From Bradyrhizobium zhanjiangense (GTDB lineage: Bacteria; Pseudomonadota; Alphaproteobacteria; Rhizobiales; Xanthobacteraceae), in assembly GCF_004114935.1 (NCBI RefSeq), contig NZ_CP022221.1, positions 4,237,001-4,301,000 on the forward strand: a stretch of DNA of 64,000 nucleotides, read 5' to 3'. The position numbers were made by a program, and so were the translations under genes. The notes under the pieces were generated by a model, which did no database searches, was not told the origin of the DNA, and saw nothing but the letters and a program-made list of their open reading frames with translations. Of the stretch, positions 34,277-42,745 are shown piece by piece. Position 1 is the first letter of the stretch, and each line of letters starts with the position of its first letter.

Positions 34277-34658
34277 CCAATTGTCCCGGCTCGACCAGGT
34301 TTTTTCCGCGCTCGCCGATCCCACGCGGCGGGCGATCGTGATGCGGCTCTGCGCGGGCGAGGCGTCAGTCGGCGAGCTCGCCGATCCCTTCGACATGGCG
34401 CTGCCGAGCTTCATGAAACACATCCATGTGCTGGAGACGAGCGGGCTCGTGCTGTCGGAGAAATCCGGCCGCGTGCGCACCTGCCGCCTCAGCCCGAATG
34501 CGCTTCTCAGCGCGGAAGACTGGTTCCAGCAGCAGCGTGCGATCTGGGAGGCGCGGCTCGATCGGTTCGAAGCCTATGTGATGAAGCTCAAGAAAGAGAA
34601 GGAGAGGGCGGCCGCCAAGCGTCCGTCCCGAACAACCAAACGGAAAGGTTCCGAGTGA
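34269..34658 (+). CDS. ArsR family transcriptional regulator
   Basis: This 129-residue winged-helix repressor begins MANQLSRLDQVFSALADPTRRAIVMRL. Its recognition-helix region is ALPSFMKHIHVLETSGLVLS, with a wing RVRTCRLSP. The metal-binding cysteines of ArsR/SmtB sensors are absent, as is usual for the subgroup paired with SRPBCC proteins. The C-terminus is a long basic helix (KLKKEKERAAAKRPSR). The ATG lies inside an operator dyad, so it likely represses itself. Its stop overlaps the next start (TGATG), forming a two-gene operon. Confidence 0.9.
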   Translation: MANQLSRLDQVFSALADPTRRAIVMRLCAGEASVGELADPFDMALPSFMKHIHVLETSGLVLSEKSGRVRTCRLSPNALLSAEDWFQQQRAIWEARLDRFEAYVMKLKKEKERAAAKRPSRTTKRKGSE

Positions 34659-35149
34659 TGACGAATTCTGCCAATGCCGCCTTGTCGCAATGGTCGCTCG
34701 ACCGCGAGATCGTGATGTCGCGCGTGATCGACGCGCCGCGCGATCTGGTGTTCGAGGCCTGGTCCGACCCGAAACATCTGCCGCAATGGTTCGGGCCAAA
34801 GGGATTCAAGATCGAGACCTTCGAGATCGACGTTCGCGTTGGCGGCGTCTGGCGTTTCAACATGATCGGCCCCGACGGCACAGTCTATCCGAACCGCATG
34901 CGCTTCCGGCGCATCGAGCGGCCGTCTCTGATGGAAATGGATCACGGCGTCGACCAGGACGAGGATCCCGGCATGTTCCGCTTCACCGTCACCTTTGCCG
35001 AGCAGAGCAACGGCAAGACCGTGTTGATGATGCGCCAGCTGGCCTCGAGCACCGAGCAGCGCGATGGCATGATCGGATTCGGCGCGGTCGAATACGGTTA
35101 CCAGACGCTGGACAAGCTGGCGGCGTATGTGGCGGGGATGAAGCGGTGA
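34658..35149 (+). CDS. SRPBCC family protein (AHSA1-like)
   Basis: This 163-residue START/Bet v1-type protein has the family pattern VIDAPRDLVFEAWSDPKHLPQWFGP near the N-terminus and GYQTLDKLAAYVAG at the end. The fold has a hydrophobic cavity for a small ligand. It is translationally coupled to the ArsR regulator. Pairs like this are frequent, and the SRPBCC partner is thought to bind the inducing compound or a stress product (family knowledge; the ligand is unknown). Confidence 0.9.
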   Translation: MTNSANAALSQWSLDREIVMSRVIDAPRDLVFEAWSDPKHLPQWFGPKGFKIETFEIDVRVGGVWRFNMIGPDGTVYPNRMRFRRIERPSLMEMDHGVDQDEDPGMFRFTVTFAEQSNGKTVLMMRQLASSTEQRDGMIGFGAVEYGYQTLDKLAAYVAGMKR

Positions 35150-35318
35150 GATCGCGTTCGCAAAGATTTCTCGCGGCCACTTGAACGTGTCTTAAGTTCA
35201 TCGCTCAGCCGTTTGAAAAAAAACGAGTGCGGCTCCGGCGCAGAGGACGCGCCGAGGCCGCACTCATGCGCGCCACTTGGTCGTGTCGATTTTCGAAGGG
35301 GCCTGATCATTGCTCCCG

Positions 35319-35636
35319 CTAACGACGCGGGGTGCCGCCGGACGATGGGGTCGTCTCGTTGCGCATGCCTTTAGGACTGGAGGCGCCTTGTCCGCCACGC
35401 TCCACATGCGTGATACCGCCGCCGCCACTTGCACTGCCGGCGCCTCCGCTGCCTCCATCGCCCGAGCCTGCGCCTGCTCCGGCACCTGCGGCGCCAGCGC
35501 CACCACCGGCTCCGCCGCCAGCGCCTCCAGCACCACCACCGGCGCCGCCGCCGCCCGCACCTTGTGCGAACGCTGCGCCGATTAAAGCGCCGGCCAGCAT
35601 CGCGGCCGTGAAGATCGTCAGAATCGTCTTACGCAT
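35319..35636 (-). CDS. Small secreted Gly/Ala-rich protein
   Basis: This 105-residue protein has a signal peptide (KTILTIFTAAMLAGALIGAAFA) and then about 50 residues made almost only of Gly and Ala with a few Ser/Asp. A short tail (ITHVERGGQGASSPKGM) follows. Such sequence is disordered or structural. The low complexity also opens long frames on the other strand, which I do not accept as genes. Cell-surface location is possible. Confidence 0.65.
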   Translation of the reverse strand: MRKTILTIFTAAMLAGALIGAAFAQGAGGGGAGGGAGGAGGGAGGGAGAAGAGAGAGSGDGGSGGAGSASGGGGITHVERGGQGASSPKGMRNETTPSSGGTPRR

Positions 35637-35809
35637 GTTGTTGCTCCCAAAGATTTACGAGGGGACCAATCACGCGCGTTGCCAACCGTTCCTACGCTCA
35701 TCGATGTGAAGGCGCGGCGATCTCGTCGCATTGTCCGGTCCGAAAATCGGAACACCGGATCGTGCACCAGGCCGGTAGGAACGATAGTGGCCCTCCGGCT
35801 TTGGCAGTG

Positions 35810-36076
35810 ATGACGCACATTATCTTCAGCGATTACCGCAATCCCGCCGCCGAGCAGGCCTTCGAGATCGCCTGGGACTTTCTCGCGCGCACGGACGCCA
35901 TCAGCGACGAATTCGAAGCCCGCGTGTTCCTGGCGCAACGTATCGCCGTGATGGTGGAGGAGGGACAGACGAACCGGATCCGCATGGCCAATCGCGCGAT
36001 CTCCGAATATCAGCACCACGTCGACGAACGCGACGACTTCATCCGCAGCGGCGGCCGCCGCGCCGGAGGGCACTGA
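35810..36076 (+). CDS. Small hypothetical protein
   Basis: This 88-residue, mostly helical protein reads FSDYRNPAAEQAFEIAWDFL, then FEARVFLAQRIAVMVEEGQTN, and ends Arg/Gly-rich. No signal peptide and no recognised domain. The ATG at 35810 is chosen as the first that keeps the conserved-looking part. A regulatory or structural role is possible but unsupported. Confidence 0.5.
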   Translation: MTHIIFSDYRNPAAEQAFEIAWDFLARTDAISDEFEARVFLAQRIAVMVEEGQTNRIRMANRAISEYQHHVDERDDFIRSGGRRAGGH

Positions 36077-36091
36077 GCGCCGCATCGATCG

Positions 36092-37066
36092 TCATTCGCC
36101 CTTGAGGCCGGCGTCGCGGATCAGCTTGGTCCATTTCTGCGTTTCGTTTTCGATGAATTGGCCAAACTCCGCCGCGGTGCCGGGCCGCACTTCGAGGCCC
36201 TGCGCGGTCAGCTTGTCCTTGATTGCGGGTTCGGCGAGTGCGCGCAGCACCTCGGCCTGAAGCTTGTCGACAATCATGCGTGGTGTCGTCGATGGCGCCA
36301 TGAAGCCGTACCAGCCGGCGGCGGCCACGTTCGGAAAACCCTGCTCGCGCAAGGTCGGCCCCTGCGGATAGAGCGCGCTGCGCTCGGGCGAGGCGACGCC
36401 GAGCACGATGAACTTGCCGCTCTGGATGTAGGGCAGGGCGGTCGGCAGCGCGGTCAGCGTGGCGTCGACGCGGCCGGCGAGCAGCTCGGTGTAGGAAGCG
36501 GCGTCGCCGCGGAACGGGATGTTGAGGCCCTTGACGCCAGCATCCCGGAACAGGAGCTCGCCGGCAAGATGCGGCTGCGAGCCGGCGCCGGGCGAAGCGA
36601 AGGTGAGGCCGTCGGGCTTCGATTTGCCATAGGCGATCATTTCGGGGAGCGTCTTGAACGGCGCGTCGGCACTGATGATCAAGAACAGCGGCGCGATCAC
36701 CGCCATCGCGACGGGTTGCAGATCCTTTCGCTCGTAGGTCAGCTTGCCGAACAGCACTTCGGCGGTGGCATAGGGAGCTGCGACATAGAGAAAGGTGTAG
36801 CCGTCGCCCGGCGCATGCGCGACCATATCGTTGGCGATGCGCGTGCCGGCGCCCGGCTTGTTCTCGACGATGAACTGCTGATGCAGGCTGCGGCCGAACT
36901 CCTCCGCCAGGAGGCGCAGCGAGATGTCGTTGGAGCCGCCGGGTCCATAGGGTGAGATCAGCCGCACCAGGCGTGACGGCCAGGCCTCCTCAGCGCGTGC
37001 GCAAAATGGCGGGCTCGACAGGGATGCGACAAGGGCGCCCAGCAATGTTCGGCGTGTGATGGTCAT
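36092..37066 (-). CDS. Bug family (TctC-like) periplasmic substrate-binding protein
   Basis: This 324-residue protein has a twin-arginine-like signal (RRTLLGALVASLSSPPFCARA). It shows Bug family features such as VRLISPYGPGGSNDISLRLLAEE and IVENKPGAGTRIANDMVA. These receptors bind carboxylates for tripartite tricarboxylate transport. No TctA/TctB membrane genes are present, so it is an orphan receptor. The IclR regulator lies 36 bases upstream on the same strand and probably shares its transcript, suggesting substrate-induced expression. Confidence 0.9.
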   Translation of the reverse strand: MTITRRTLLGALVASLSSPPFCARAEEAWPSRLVRLISPYGPGGSNDISLRLLAEEFGRSLHQQFIVENKPGAGTRIANDMVAHAPGDGYTFLYVAAPYATAEVLFGKLTYERKDLQPVAMAVIAPLFLIISADAPFKTLPEMIAYGKSKPDGLTFASPGAGSQPHLAGELLFRDAGVKGLNIPFRGDAASYTELLAGRVDATLTALPTALPYIQSGKFIVLGVASPERSALYPQGPTLREQGFPNVAAAGWYGFMAPSTTPRMIVDKLQAEVLRALAEPAIKDKLTAQGLEVRPGTAAEFGQFIENETQKWTKLIRDAGLKGE

Positions 37067-37102
37067 GATGGCCTCCCGGACGTGGGGCGCCAGCTTGCTT
37101 GT

Positions 37103-37984
37103 TCATGTCCTGGCGCCCTTCTTGTTTTGCTTGCGTGTCGCGGCTGCCGGCTCCGCCGCCCTGACGATGGCGCGGATGCTGTCGGCGAGCGCGGCGATGC
37201 GCGGGCCGATCTCGCCCTCCAACTGGCCCGGTTGCAGCCGGAACGCGGGGATGCCGCAATTGATCGAGAACGACCGCTTCGCTTCGCGCGCGTGAAACAA
37301 CGGCGCGGCGACGGCATGGATCGAGGCGATGTACTCGCCCCAGCAGGTGCAGAAGCCGCGGCTTGTGCATTGCGCGATTCCGGCCCGGTATTTGTCGCGG
37401 AAGGCGGACCACAGCGCGGCGTCTTCGGCCGCGATCTGCCGTTCGAGCCGGTCCGCATCCGCCGGCGGCAAGGTTGCCGCCGCGGCGCGGCCCATCGCGG
37501 TCATCGCGACGGAAATGGGCATGCCGATGTCGGGGACGTGCGGGCCGACGTCGCCGGAGCGCGCGGTCTCGACATAGATCATCGAGGTCGCATCGAGCAG
37601 GCCGATCGACACCGTGCCGCGGACACTCTGCGCGAGCTCCTGCATCATGGGCCGCGCCACCTGGCGAAATTGCATGTCGGCGAGCAGCGGATGCACCATG
37701 CGCAGCGCCCGCGCACCGACGCGATATTTCGCGCGCTCGGCGTCGTAGCGGAGATAGCCGAGCTCAGCCAGCGTGTGCGTCAACCGCGCCACCGTCGGCC
37801 GTGGAATCCCGGTCAGCGTCGACAGCTTCATGTTGCCGAGCAACGTCGTCCCGGCCTTGAAAGCCTCGAGCACCACGAGACCTTTCGCCAGCGTCGTCGC
37901 GAATGCGGCGTCATCGGTGCTCGAAGCCAGCACCGCGGCGGCGGTCGAGGAGGCGAGGGACGGTTTGGAGACGGCTCGGGCCAT
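37103..37984 (-). CDS. IclR family transcriptional regulator
   Basis: This 293-residue protein has an IclR helix-turn-helix (MKLSTLTGIPRPTVARLTHTL) and a C-terminal effector domain of about 170 residues (SIGLLDATSMIYVETARSG, CTSRGFCTCWGEYIASIHAVA). IclR effectors are usually small organic or aromatic acids. The ATG at 37984 keeps the family length; the frame stays open to 38020. A CGTCC-N7-GGACG dyad lies about 60 bases upstream in the divergent gap. The Bug receptor gene follows directly. Confidence 0.88.
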   Translation of the reverse strand: MARAVSKPSLASSTAAAVLASSTDDAAFATTLAKGLVVLEAFKAGTTLLGNMKLSTLTGIPRPTVARLTHTLAELGYLRYDAERAKYRVGARALRMVHPLLADMQFRQVARPMMQELAQSVRGTVSIGLLDATSMIYVETARSGDVGPHVPDIGMPISVAMTAMGRAAAATLPPADADRLERQIAAEDAALWSAFRDKYRAGIAQCTSRGFCTCWGEYIASIHAVAAPLFHAREAKRSFSINCGIPAFRLQPGQLEGEIGPRIAALADSIRAIVRAAEPAAATRKQNKKGART

Positions 37985-38044
37985 CCGGGTTTCATGAACC
38001 CGATCAGCCCGGTTGTCCAATACATTCAGAAAATGTGCAGTTAT

Positions 38045-38061
38045 CGTCCACTATGCGGACG
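38045..38061. promoter_or_regulatory. Candidate IclR operator
   Basis: CGTCC-ACTATGC-GGACG is a perfect 5-bp dyad in the 201-base gap between the IclR gene and the divergent membrane-protein gene. Its form resembles the short GC-rich dyads bound by IclR-type regulators of aromatic catabolism. It could control both directions. Confidence 0.45.
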
Positions 38062-38185
38062 CGCTGGCCCGGGCCAAAACTGCGCGGAAAGCGCCCCCCG
38101 CACACAGATTTTTGTCGTGATTCCATGGCGTCTTGTGACAGGATTATTACGAATACATGTCAGGTCGATTACAGCGGAGCGATTC

Positions 38186-39028
38186 ATGTTGCAGTGGCAG
38201 GCACGGTCAAATCCCCTCGCGTGGTGGTGGGGGTCCCTGACGCTGGTCAGCGCTGCCAACATCCTCGTCTGGTTCATGCTGTACCGCGAGTTCTACCCGA
38301 CCGTTGCGGGCAGCGTCAGTGGCGGCTCGGATATCGGCCTGATGTTCCTGCTGTGCGCGGCCTATGTGTTCGGCTGCGCCTTCCGCTCGGTGCTGCCGCG
38401 CGCCGATGTGCAGCGCATCTGCCTGTTCGATACCTGGCTGTCGAGCGTGTTCGTCGGCCGTACGGTCGCGACCGTCGCCGAAGTCTGCTTTGCCGCGCAA
38501 TGGGCGATCATCCTGCATCAGCTCGGGAACATGACCGGTGCGGAGACCGCGGTGAACATCGCGCTCGTGATCGTGCCGATCATCATCATTGCGGAGTGCT
38601 TCTCCTGGTACGCGGTGGTGACCACCAACTTCCTCTACAATGCGATCGAGAACTCGCTGTGGGCGGTGACCTTCTTCCTCGCCGGCATCGCGCTGTGCCG
38701 GCTGATGCCGCAATTCCAGGGCGTGGTGCGCTGGGCGTTGATCGCCGGAATCGTCGGCATTGCCTGCTTTCTCGCCTTCCTCGTCACCGTCGACGTGCCG
38801 ATGTATCTCAGCCGCTGGCGGGCAGGGCACGCCGAGGGCGGCAGGTTCTTGGGCTTCCTCGAAGGCCTGCACGACGTCGCGACGCGCTGGGTCGTGACCC
38901 ACGACATCGCGCACTGGAAGGGCGAGCTGACCTGGATGTTCCTGTATTTCAGCGCCGCGGTGTGGTCGAGCCTCGCGCTCTGCGCGCTCTATGCCATGGA
39001 AGGCTATCTCACGCGCTATCTCGCCTGA
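38186..39028 (+). CDS. Hypothetical polytopic membrane protein
   Basis: This 280-residue inner-membrane protein has about seven hydrophobic segments, including LTLVSAANILVWFMLY, IGLMFLLCAAYVFGCAF, TVATVAEVCFAAQWAIIL, NIALVIVPIIIIAECFSWYAV, WAVTFFLAGIALC, WALIAGIVGIACFLAFLV and WMFLYFSAAVWSSLALCALY. I do not recognise the family. A good ribosome site (GGAG) precedes ATG 38186. Several polar, possibly functional residues sit in membrane segments (Glu in TVAEVC and AECFSW). The stop is only 3 bases from the end of the convergent binding-protein gene. Confidence 0.7.
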   Translation: MLQWQARSNPLAWWWGSLTLVSAANILVWFMLYREFYPTVAGSVSGGSDIGLMFLLCAAYVFGCAFRSVLPRADVQRICLFDTWLSSVFVGRTVATVAEVCFAAQWAIILHQLGNMTGAETAVNIALVIVPIIIIAECFSWYAVVTTNFLYNAIENSLWAVTFFLAGIALCRLMPQFQGVVRWALIAGIVGIACFLAFLVTVDVPMYLSRWRAGHAEGGRFLGFLEGLHDVATRWVVTHDIAHWKGELTWMFLYFSAAVWSSLALCALYAMEGYLTRYLA

Positions 39029-39031
39029 CGG

Positions 39032-40243
39032 TTACTTGCCGACCAGGCCGCACTTGCTGCGGTCGAGCGGACGGAAGGCCTGGTCCGGCGGGATCGTTGC
39101 GACCAGCTTGACGAAATCCCAGGGACCCCTGGATTCCTCCGGCGTCTTGACCTGCACCAGATAGAGGTCGTGCACCATGCGCTGGTCCTCGCGGATACGG
39201 CCGTTGGGGGTGTAGGCATCCGATACCGGAGTTGCCTTCATCTTGGCCATCACGGCGGCGCTGTCGTCCGAGCCGGTGTCTTTCACGGCTTGCAGATAGT
39301 GGCGTACGGCGGAATAGACGCCGGCCTGGATCTGCGAGGGCATTGCTTTCCTGCGCGCATAGAACGCATCGGAGAACTTCCGGGCGGCGGGCGAGACGTC
39401 CTCGAAGAAGGAGGTGACGATGAGATCGCCGCGCGTGGCCTTGAGCCCGACCGCCTCGATGTCGACGTTCTGAAACGACATCGGCACGATCTTCATGCCT
39501 TGGCTGGCGAGCCCGAATTCCTCGGCCTGCTTGATCGCGGTGGCGTTGTCGCCGGCGACGTTGATCGCGAGGATCTTTGCGCCCGACGACTGCGCCTGCA
39601 GCAGGAACGAGCTGTAGTCGGGCGTGCCGAGCTGCGCCTTGACGCTGCCGGCGACCCTGCCGCCGAGCGCGGCAATGCGCTCGCGCGCGGTCGCCTCGAT
39701 CGAGTGGCCAAAAGCGTAGTCGCCGGTGATGAAGAACCACGGTTCCTTGCTGGTCTGCATGATACCGGAGACCACCGCGGTCGCCGTGGAATAGGCGTCC
39801 TGGGTCCATTGCACGCTGGTCGGCGCGCAGGCTTCATCGGTCAACTGGTTGGCGCCGGCGCCGGAGACGAGAAAGATCTTGCCGTTGCCGCGCACCAGCT
39901 CCTGCACCGCGAGTGCGGCGCCGGAACTGCCACCGTCGGCGATCGCCTGCACGCCGTCGCTGAACCACTTTCGCGCGAGGGAGGCGGCGAGATCCGGCTT
40001 GTTCTGGTGATCGGCCTGCAAAATCTCGATCGGCTTGCCGTTGATCTTGCCACCGAACTCCTCCACGGCCATCCGCGCCGCCTCGACCGAGCCGGGACCC
40101 ATGGCGGTTGCGAAGACGCCGTTCATGTCGGTGAGGACGCCGATGCGGATCGCATCGCCTTTGATCTCTGCGCGCGCAGTGGCGCCTGCAAGCGCCAGCG
40201 CGGACAGCAGGATGGCGGTGGACGTCGTGCGGAGCGTGGCCAT
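39032..40243 (-). CDS. ABC transporter periplasmic substrate-binding protein (branched-chain amino acid type)
   Basis: This 403-residue Peripla_BP_6 protein has a signal peptide (ILLSALALAGATARA) and begins its domain IRIGVLTDMNGVFATAMGPG. It contains ILQADHQNKPDLAASLARKW and WFFITGDYAFGHSIEATAR. Liv-type receptors in soil bacteria often bind aromatic acids as well as amino acids. No permease or ATPase gene accompanies it. It is the last gene of an IclR-hydroxylase-FAH-receptor series on the minus strand, 40 bases after the FAH gene, so it probably delivers the pathway substrate. Confidence 0.9.
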   Translation of the reverse strand: MATLRTTSTAILLSALALAGATARAEIKGDAIRIGVLTDMNGVFATAMGPGSVEAARMAVEEFGGKINGKPIEILQADHQNKPDLAASLARKWFSDGVQAIADGGSSGAALAVQELVRGNGKIFLVSGAGANQLTDEACAPTSVQWTQDAYSTATAVVSGIMQTSKEPWFFITGDYAFGHSIEATARERIAALGGRVAGSVKAQLGTPDYSSFLLQAQSSGAKILAINVAGDNATAIKQAEEFGLASQGMKIVPMSFQNVDIEAVGLKATRGDLIVTSFFEDVSPAARKFSDAFYARRKAMPSQIQAGVYSAVRHYLQAVKDTGSDDSAAVMAKMKATPVSDAYTPNGRIREDQRMVHDLYLVQVKTPEESRGPWDFVKLVATIPPDQAFRPLDRSKCGLVGK

Positions 40244-40283
40244 GGCGTTTCCTGATTTTATCGTTGATCGATGGTGCTGGCGG

Positions 40284-41141
40284 TCAGGCCGGTTCGGCGA
40301 TGACCTTGTTGCGCAAAGTACCGATGCCGGAGATCTCGACCTCGACGGTGTCGCCGGGGCGCATCCACAGTGGCGGCGTGCGCTTGGCTCCGACGCCACC
40401 GGGCGTGCCCGTGACGATGACGTCGCCGGGCACGAGCGGGCAGATCGTCGAGATGTAGGCGATCAGTTCGGGGATGGCGGTGATCAGAAGATCGGTGGTG
40501 GTGTCCTGCACGACATTACCGTTCAGCCGCGTCTGCAAGGACAGCTTTGACGGATCGGGGATCTCGTCCGCAGTCACCAGCCAAGGCCCAAAACTGCCGC
40601 TCTCGGCAAAGGTCTTGCCAGAGAGGAACTGGCTGGTGTGGCGCTGCCAGTCGCGGACGCTGCCTTCGTTGTAGCAGGAATAGCCCGCGATATGGTCGAG
40701 CGCGCTGCTCGCCCGGATGTGGCGGCCTTTTTTGCCGATGACGAGCGCGAGCTCACCTTCATAGTCGAAATCGTCGCTGACCTTCGGCTTCACAAGGGGC
40801 TGGAGATGGCCGACCTGGCTACAGGGAAATCGGACGAACAGTGCCGGCTTCTCGGTGACGGTGCGGCCGGTCTCGGCGACGTGGTCACGATAGTTCAGGC
40901 CGACGCAGATGATCTTGCCGGGATCGGGGATGACGGGTGCGAAGGTGATCTTATCGAGCGCGTGATCCGGCGTGGCGGAGCCGGCGAGCTTCGCGGCCTC
41001 CGCGAGATGGCCCTTTTCGAGCAGCCGGCGCAGCGTGGTGCAGTCGTCGCCGGCCATGCGCGCACCGAGATCGACGACGCCGCCATCCCTGACGGCACCG
41101 AAGGAGGCGCGACCATCGGCGAAAAATGAAAGCAGCTTCAT
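40284..41141 (-). CDS. Fumarylacetoacetate hydrolase (FAH) family protein
   Basis: This 285-residue metal-dependent enzyme has the FAH core with GKIICVGLNYRDHVAETGR, the metal-ligand loop FDYEGELALVIGKKGR and a C-terminal PLVPGDVIVTGTPGGVG. Family members cleave C-C bonds or hydrate/decarboxylate products of meta-cleavage. In this cluster it would act after the extradiol dioxygenase, perhaps on the ring-opened product or a dienoate (inference). It lies 22 bases after the hydroxylase gene and so is likely in the same operon. Confidence 0.9.
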   Translation of the reverse strand: MKLLSFFADGRASFGAVRDGGVVDLGARMAGDDCTTLRRLLEKGHLAEAAKLAGSATPDHALDKITFAPVIPDPGKIICVGLNYRDHVAETGRTVTEKPALFVRFPCSQVGHLQPLVKPKVSDDFDYEGELALVIGKKGRHIRASSALDHIAGYSCYNEGSVRDWQRHTSQFLSGKTFAESGSFGPWLVTADEIPDPSKLSLQTRLNGNVVQDTTTDLLITAIPELIAYISTICPLVPGDVIVTGTPGGVGAKRTPPLWMRPGDTVEVEISGIGTLRNKVIAEPA

Positions 41142-41163
41142 GAGGTATCCTTGAAAAGTTCGG

Positions 41164-42672
41164 TCAGGCCGCGGACGGCACGTGGGTTGAAGGCGTGATG
41201 GCGCCGATAAGCCGGTCGAGCTCGGCATCGTTGCGGGCGGTGCCGCGCACGTAACGGTCGGGCCGAACGAGCGCGGCGATGATGCCGTGCTCGCGAAGCC
41301 AGTGGCCGACACCTTCGGCATCGTCGCTGGACAGGATCTTGATCCCTGCCTGTGAAGGATTGAGAGATGACGACAACGTGGCCGCGCTCGCGACGAGGAG
41401 CACATGGCTGTAGCCGATCTGGTCGTCACTACGGCCACCGTCGCGCAAGATGAATTGCGGCGCGAGATGTCCGGCGAGAGGCAGGTCGCCGAGCGCAAGG
41501 CCCGGGCCGAGCAGGGGCTTCTTCACCTCGAGCCTGACCGGCGCATTCTCGCGCGCTTTGCCTGCGGCAAGGCCGGCTTCGATCGCCTTGGTGTTGATGA
41601 CCCCGCCGAGGCGAATGGCGAGCTCAATGAACTCGCGCACATGCGGCTGGCGTTCGCTCTGATAGGTGTCGAGGAGGTCAGCTGCAGCGCCGCCACGGAT
41701 GATCGCGCTGAGCTTCCAGGCGAGGTTTGCAGCATCGCGGATTCCGGCGCACATGCCCTGGCCCAGGAAGGGCGGTGTCTGATGCGCGGAATCGCCGGCG
41801 AGCAGCAGTCGAGCGCTGCGCCATCGCTGCGCGATGACGGAATGAAACGTGTAGACCGCGGCGCGCTCGATCGCGGCATCATCCGGCGTGATCCAGCGCG
41901 ACAGCAGCTCCCAGACCTTGGCAGGTTGCGCTACCTCCTGAGAGTCCTCATCGGCAAGAACCGTGATCTCCCAGCGCCGTCGTGTGCCGGTGCCGCGCAC
42001 GTAAGTTGCGGGCCGCCGCGGGTCGCAATGCTGGAGGCTGTAGTCGCCGAGGTCGTCCCGCTCGCGCTTGAGCAGGACGTCGATCACCAGCCAGCGCTCG
42101 TGGAAGCCGAGATCGTCCATCCCCGAGCCGATGAAGCGTCGCACCAAGGAGCGGGCGCCGTCGCAGCCGATTACGTAGCCGGCGCGGACCTCGCTGAGCC
42201 TCCCGTTGGAGAGGTCCTCGTAGCGGATGCGCACGCCATGCTGATCCTGGTCCAGTGCGAATACATCGCAACGATTGCGCAGGGTTACGTGCGGCCATCG
42301 CGCGAGGCCGCCGATCAGCGCGTCCTCTAGATCGGGCTGATGGAAGCGATAGCTCAGATTCCAGCCCATCGGGGTGAGCGTCTGCGGCCGCGACCAGTCC
42401 AACAGCATGCGGCCATCGGCGTCGAGGAAGAGCATCCCGGGGCTGAGGATGGTTTGCGGCAGGATCGCCTCGGCAAGGCCAATGGTCTGGAACACGCGCA
42501 TGCATTCGTCGTCGAAATGCACCGCGCGCGGCAAATGATAAGTCCGTGCCTCGCGCTCGAGCACCAGCGTGCGCACGCCGCGCAGGCCGAGCAGGTTGGC
42601 GAGCGTGGCGCCGACCGGACCACGGCCGACGATGACGACGTCGAATTCTTCGGGGGCGGATTTATCTTGCAT
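41164..42672 (-). CDS. FAD-dependent aromatic hydroxylase, MhpA-like
   Basis: This 502-residue flavoprotein monooxygenase has the N-terminal dinucleotide-binding motif VVIVGRGPVGATLA, the internal DG motif VIGCDGARS and the GDSAHQTPPFLGQGMCAGIRD ribityl-binding motif. It most resembles bifunctional 3-(3-hydroxyphenyl)propionate/3-hydroxycinnamate hydroxylases, which form catechols. The extradiol dioxygenase encoded divergently would then open the ring. An IclR regulator lies upstream on the same strand. The actual substrate may differ from phenylpropionate. Confidence 0.87.
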   Translation of the reverse strand: MQDKSAPEEFDVVIVGRGPVGATLANLLGLRGVRTLVLEREARTYHLPRAVHFDDECMRVFQTIGLAEAILPQTILSPGMLFLDADGRMLLDWSRPQTLTPMGWNLSYRFHQPDLEDALIGGLARWPHVTLRNRCDVFALDQDQHGVRIRYEDLSNGRLSEVRAGYVIGCDGARSLVRRFIGSGMDDLGFHERWLVIDVLLKRERDDLGDYSLQHCDPRRPATYVRGTGTRRRWEITVLADEDSQEVAQPAKVWELLSRWITPDDAAIERAAVYTFHSVIAQRWRSARLLLAGDSAHQTPPFLGQGMCAGIRDAANLAWKLSAIIRGGAAADLLDTYQSERQPHVREFIELAIRLGGVINTKAIEAGLAAGKARENAPVRLEVKKPLLGPGLALGDLPLAGHLAPQFILRDGGRSDDQIGYSHVLLVASAATLSSSLNPSQAGIKILSSDDAEGVGHWLREHGIIAALVRPDRYVRGTARNDAELDRLIGAITPSTHVPSAA

Positions 42673-42745
42673 GGGGCTATCTCTTCCCCAAGCAATGCCA
42701 TCCCTTCAACGCCGCCGCGCCAAGTGTCCGCCCAGCGGACGGCGG

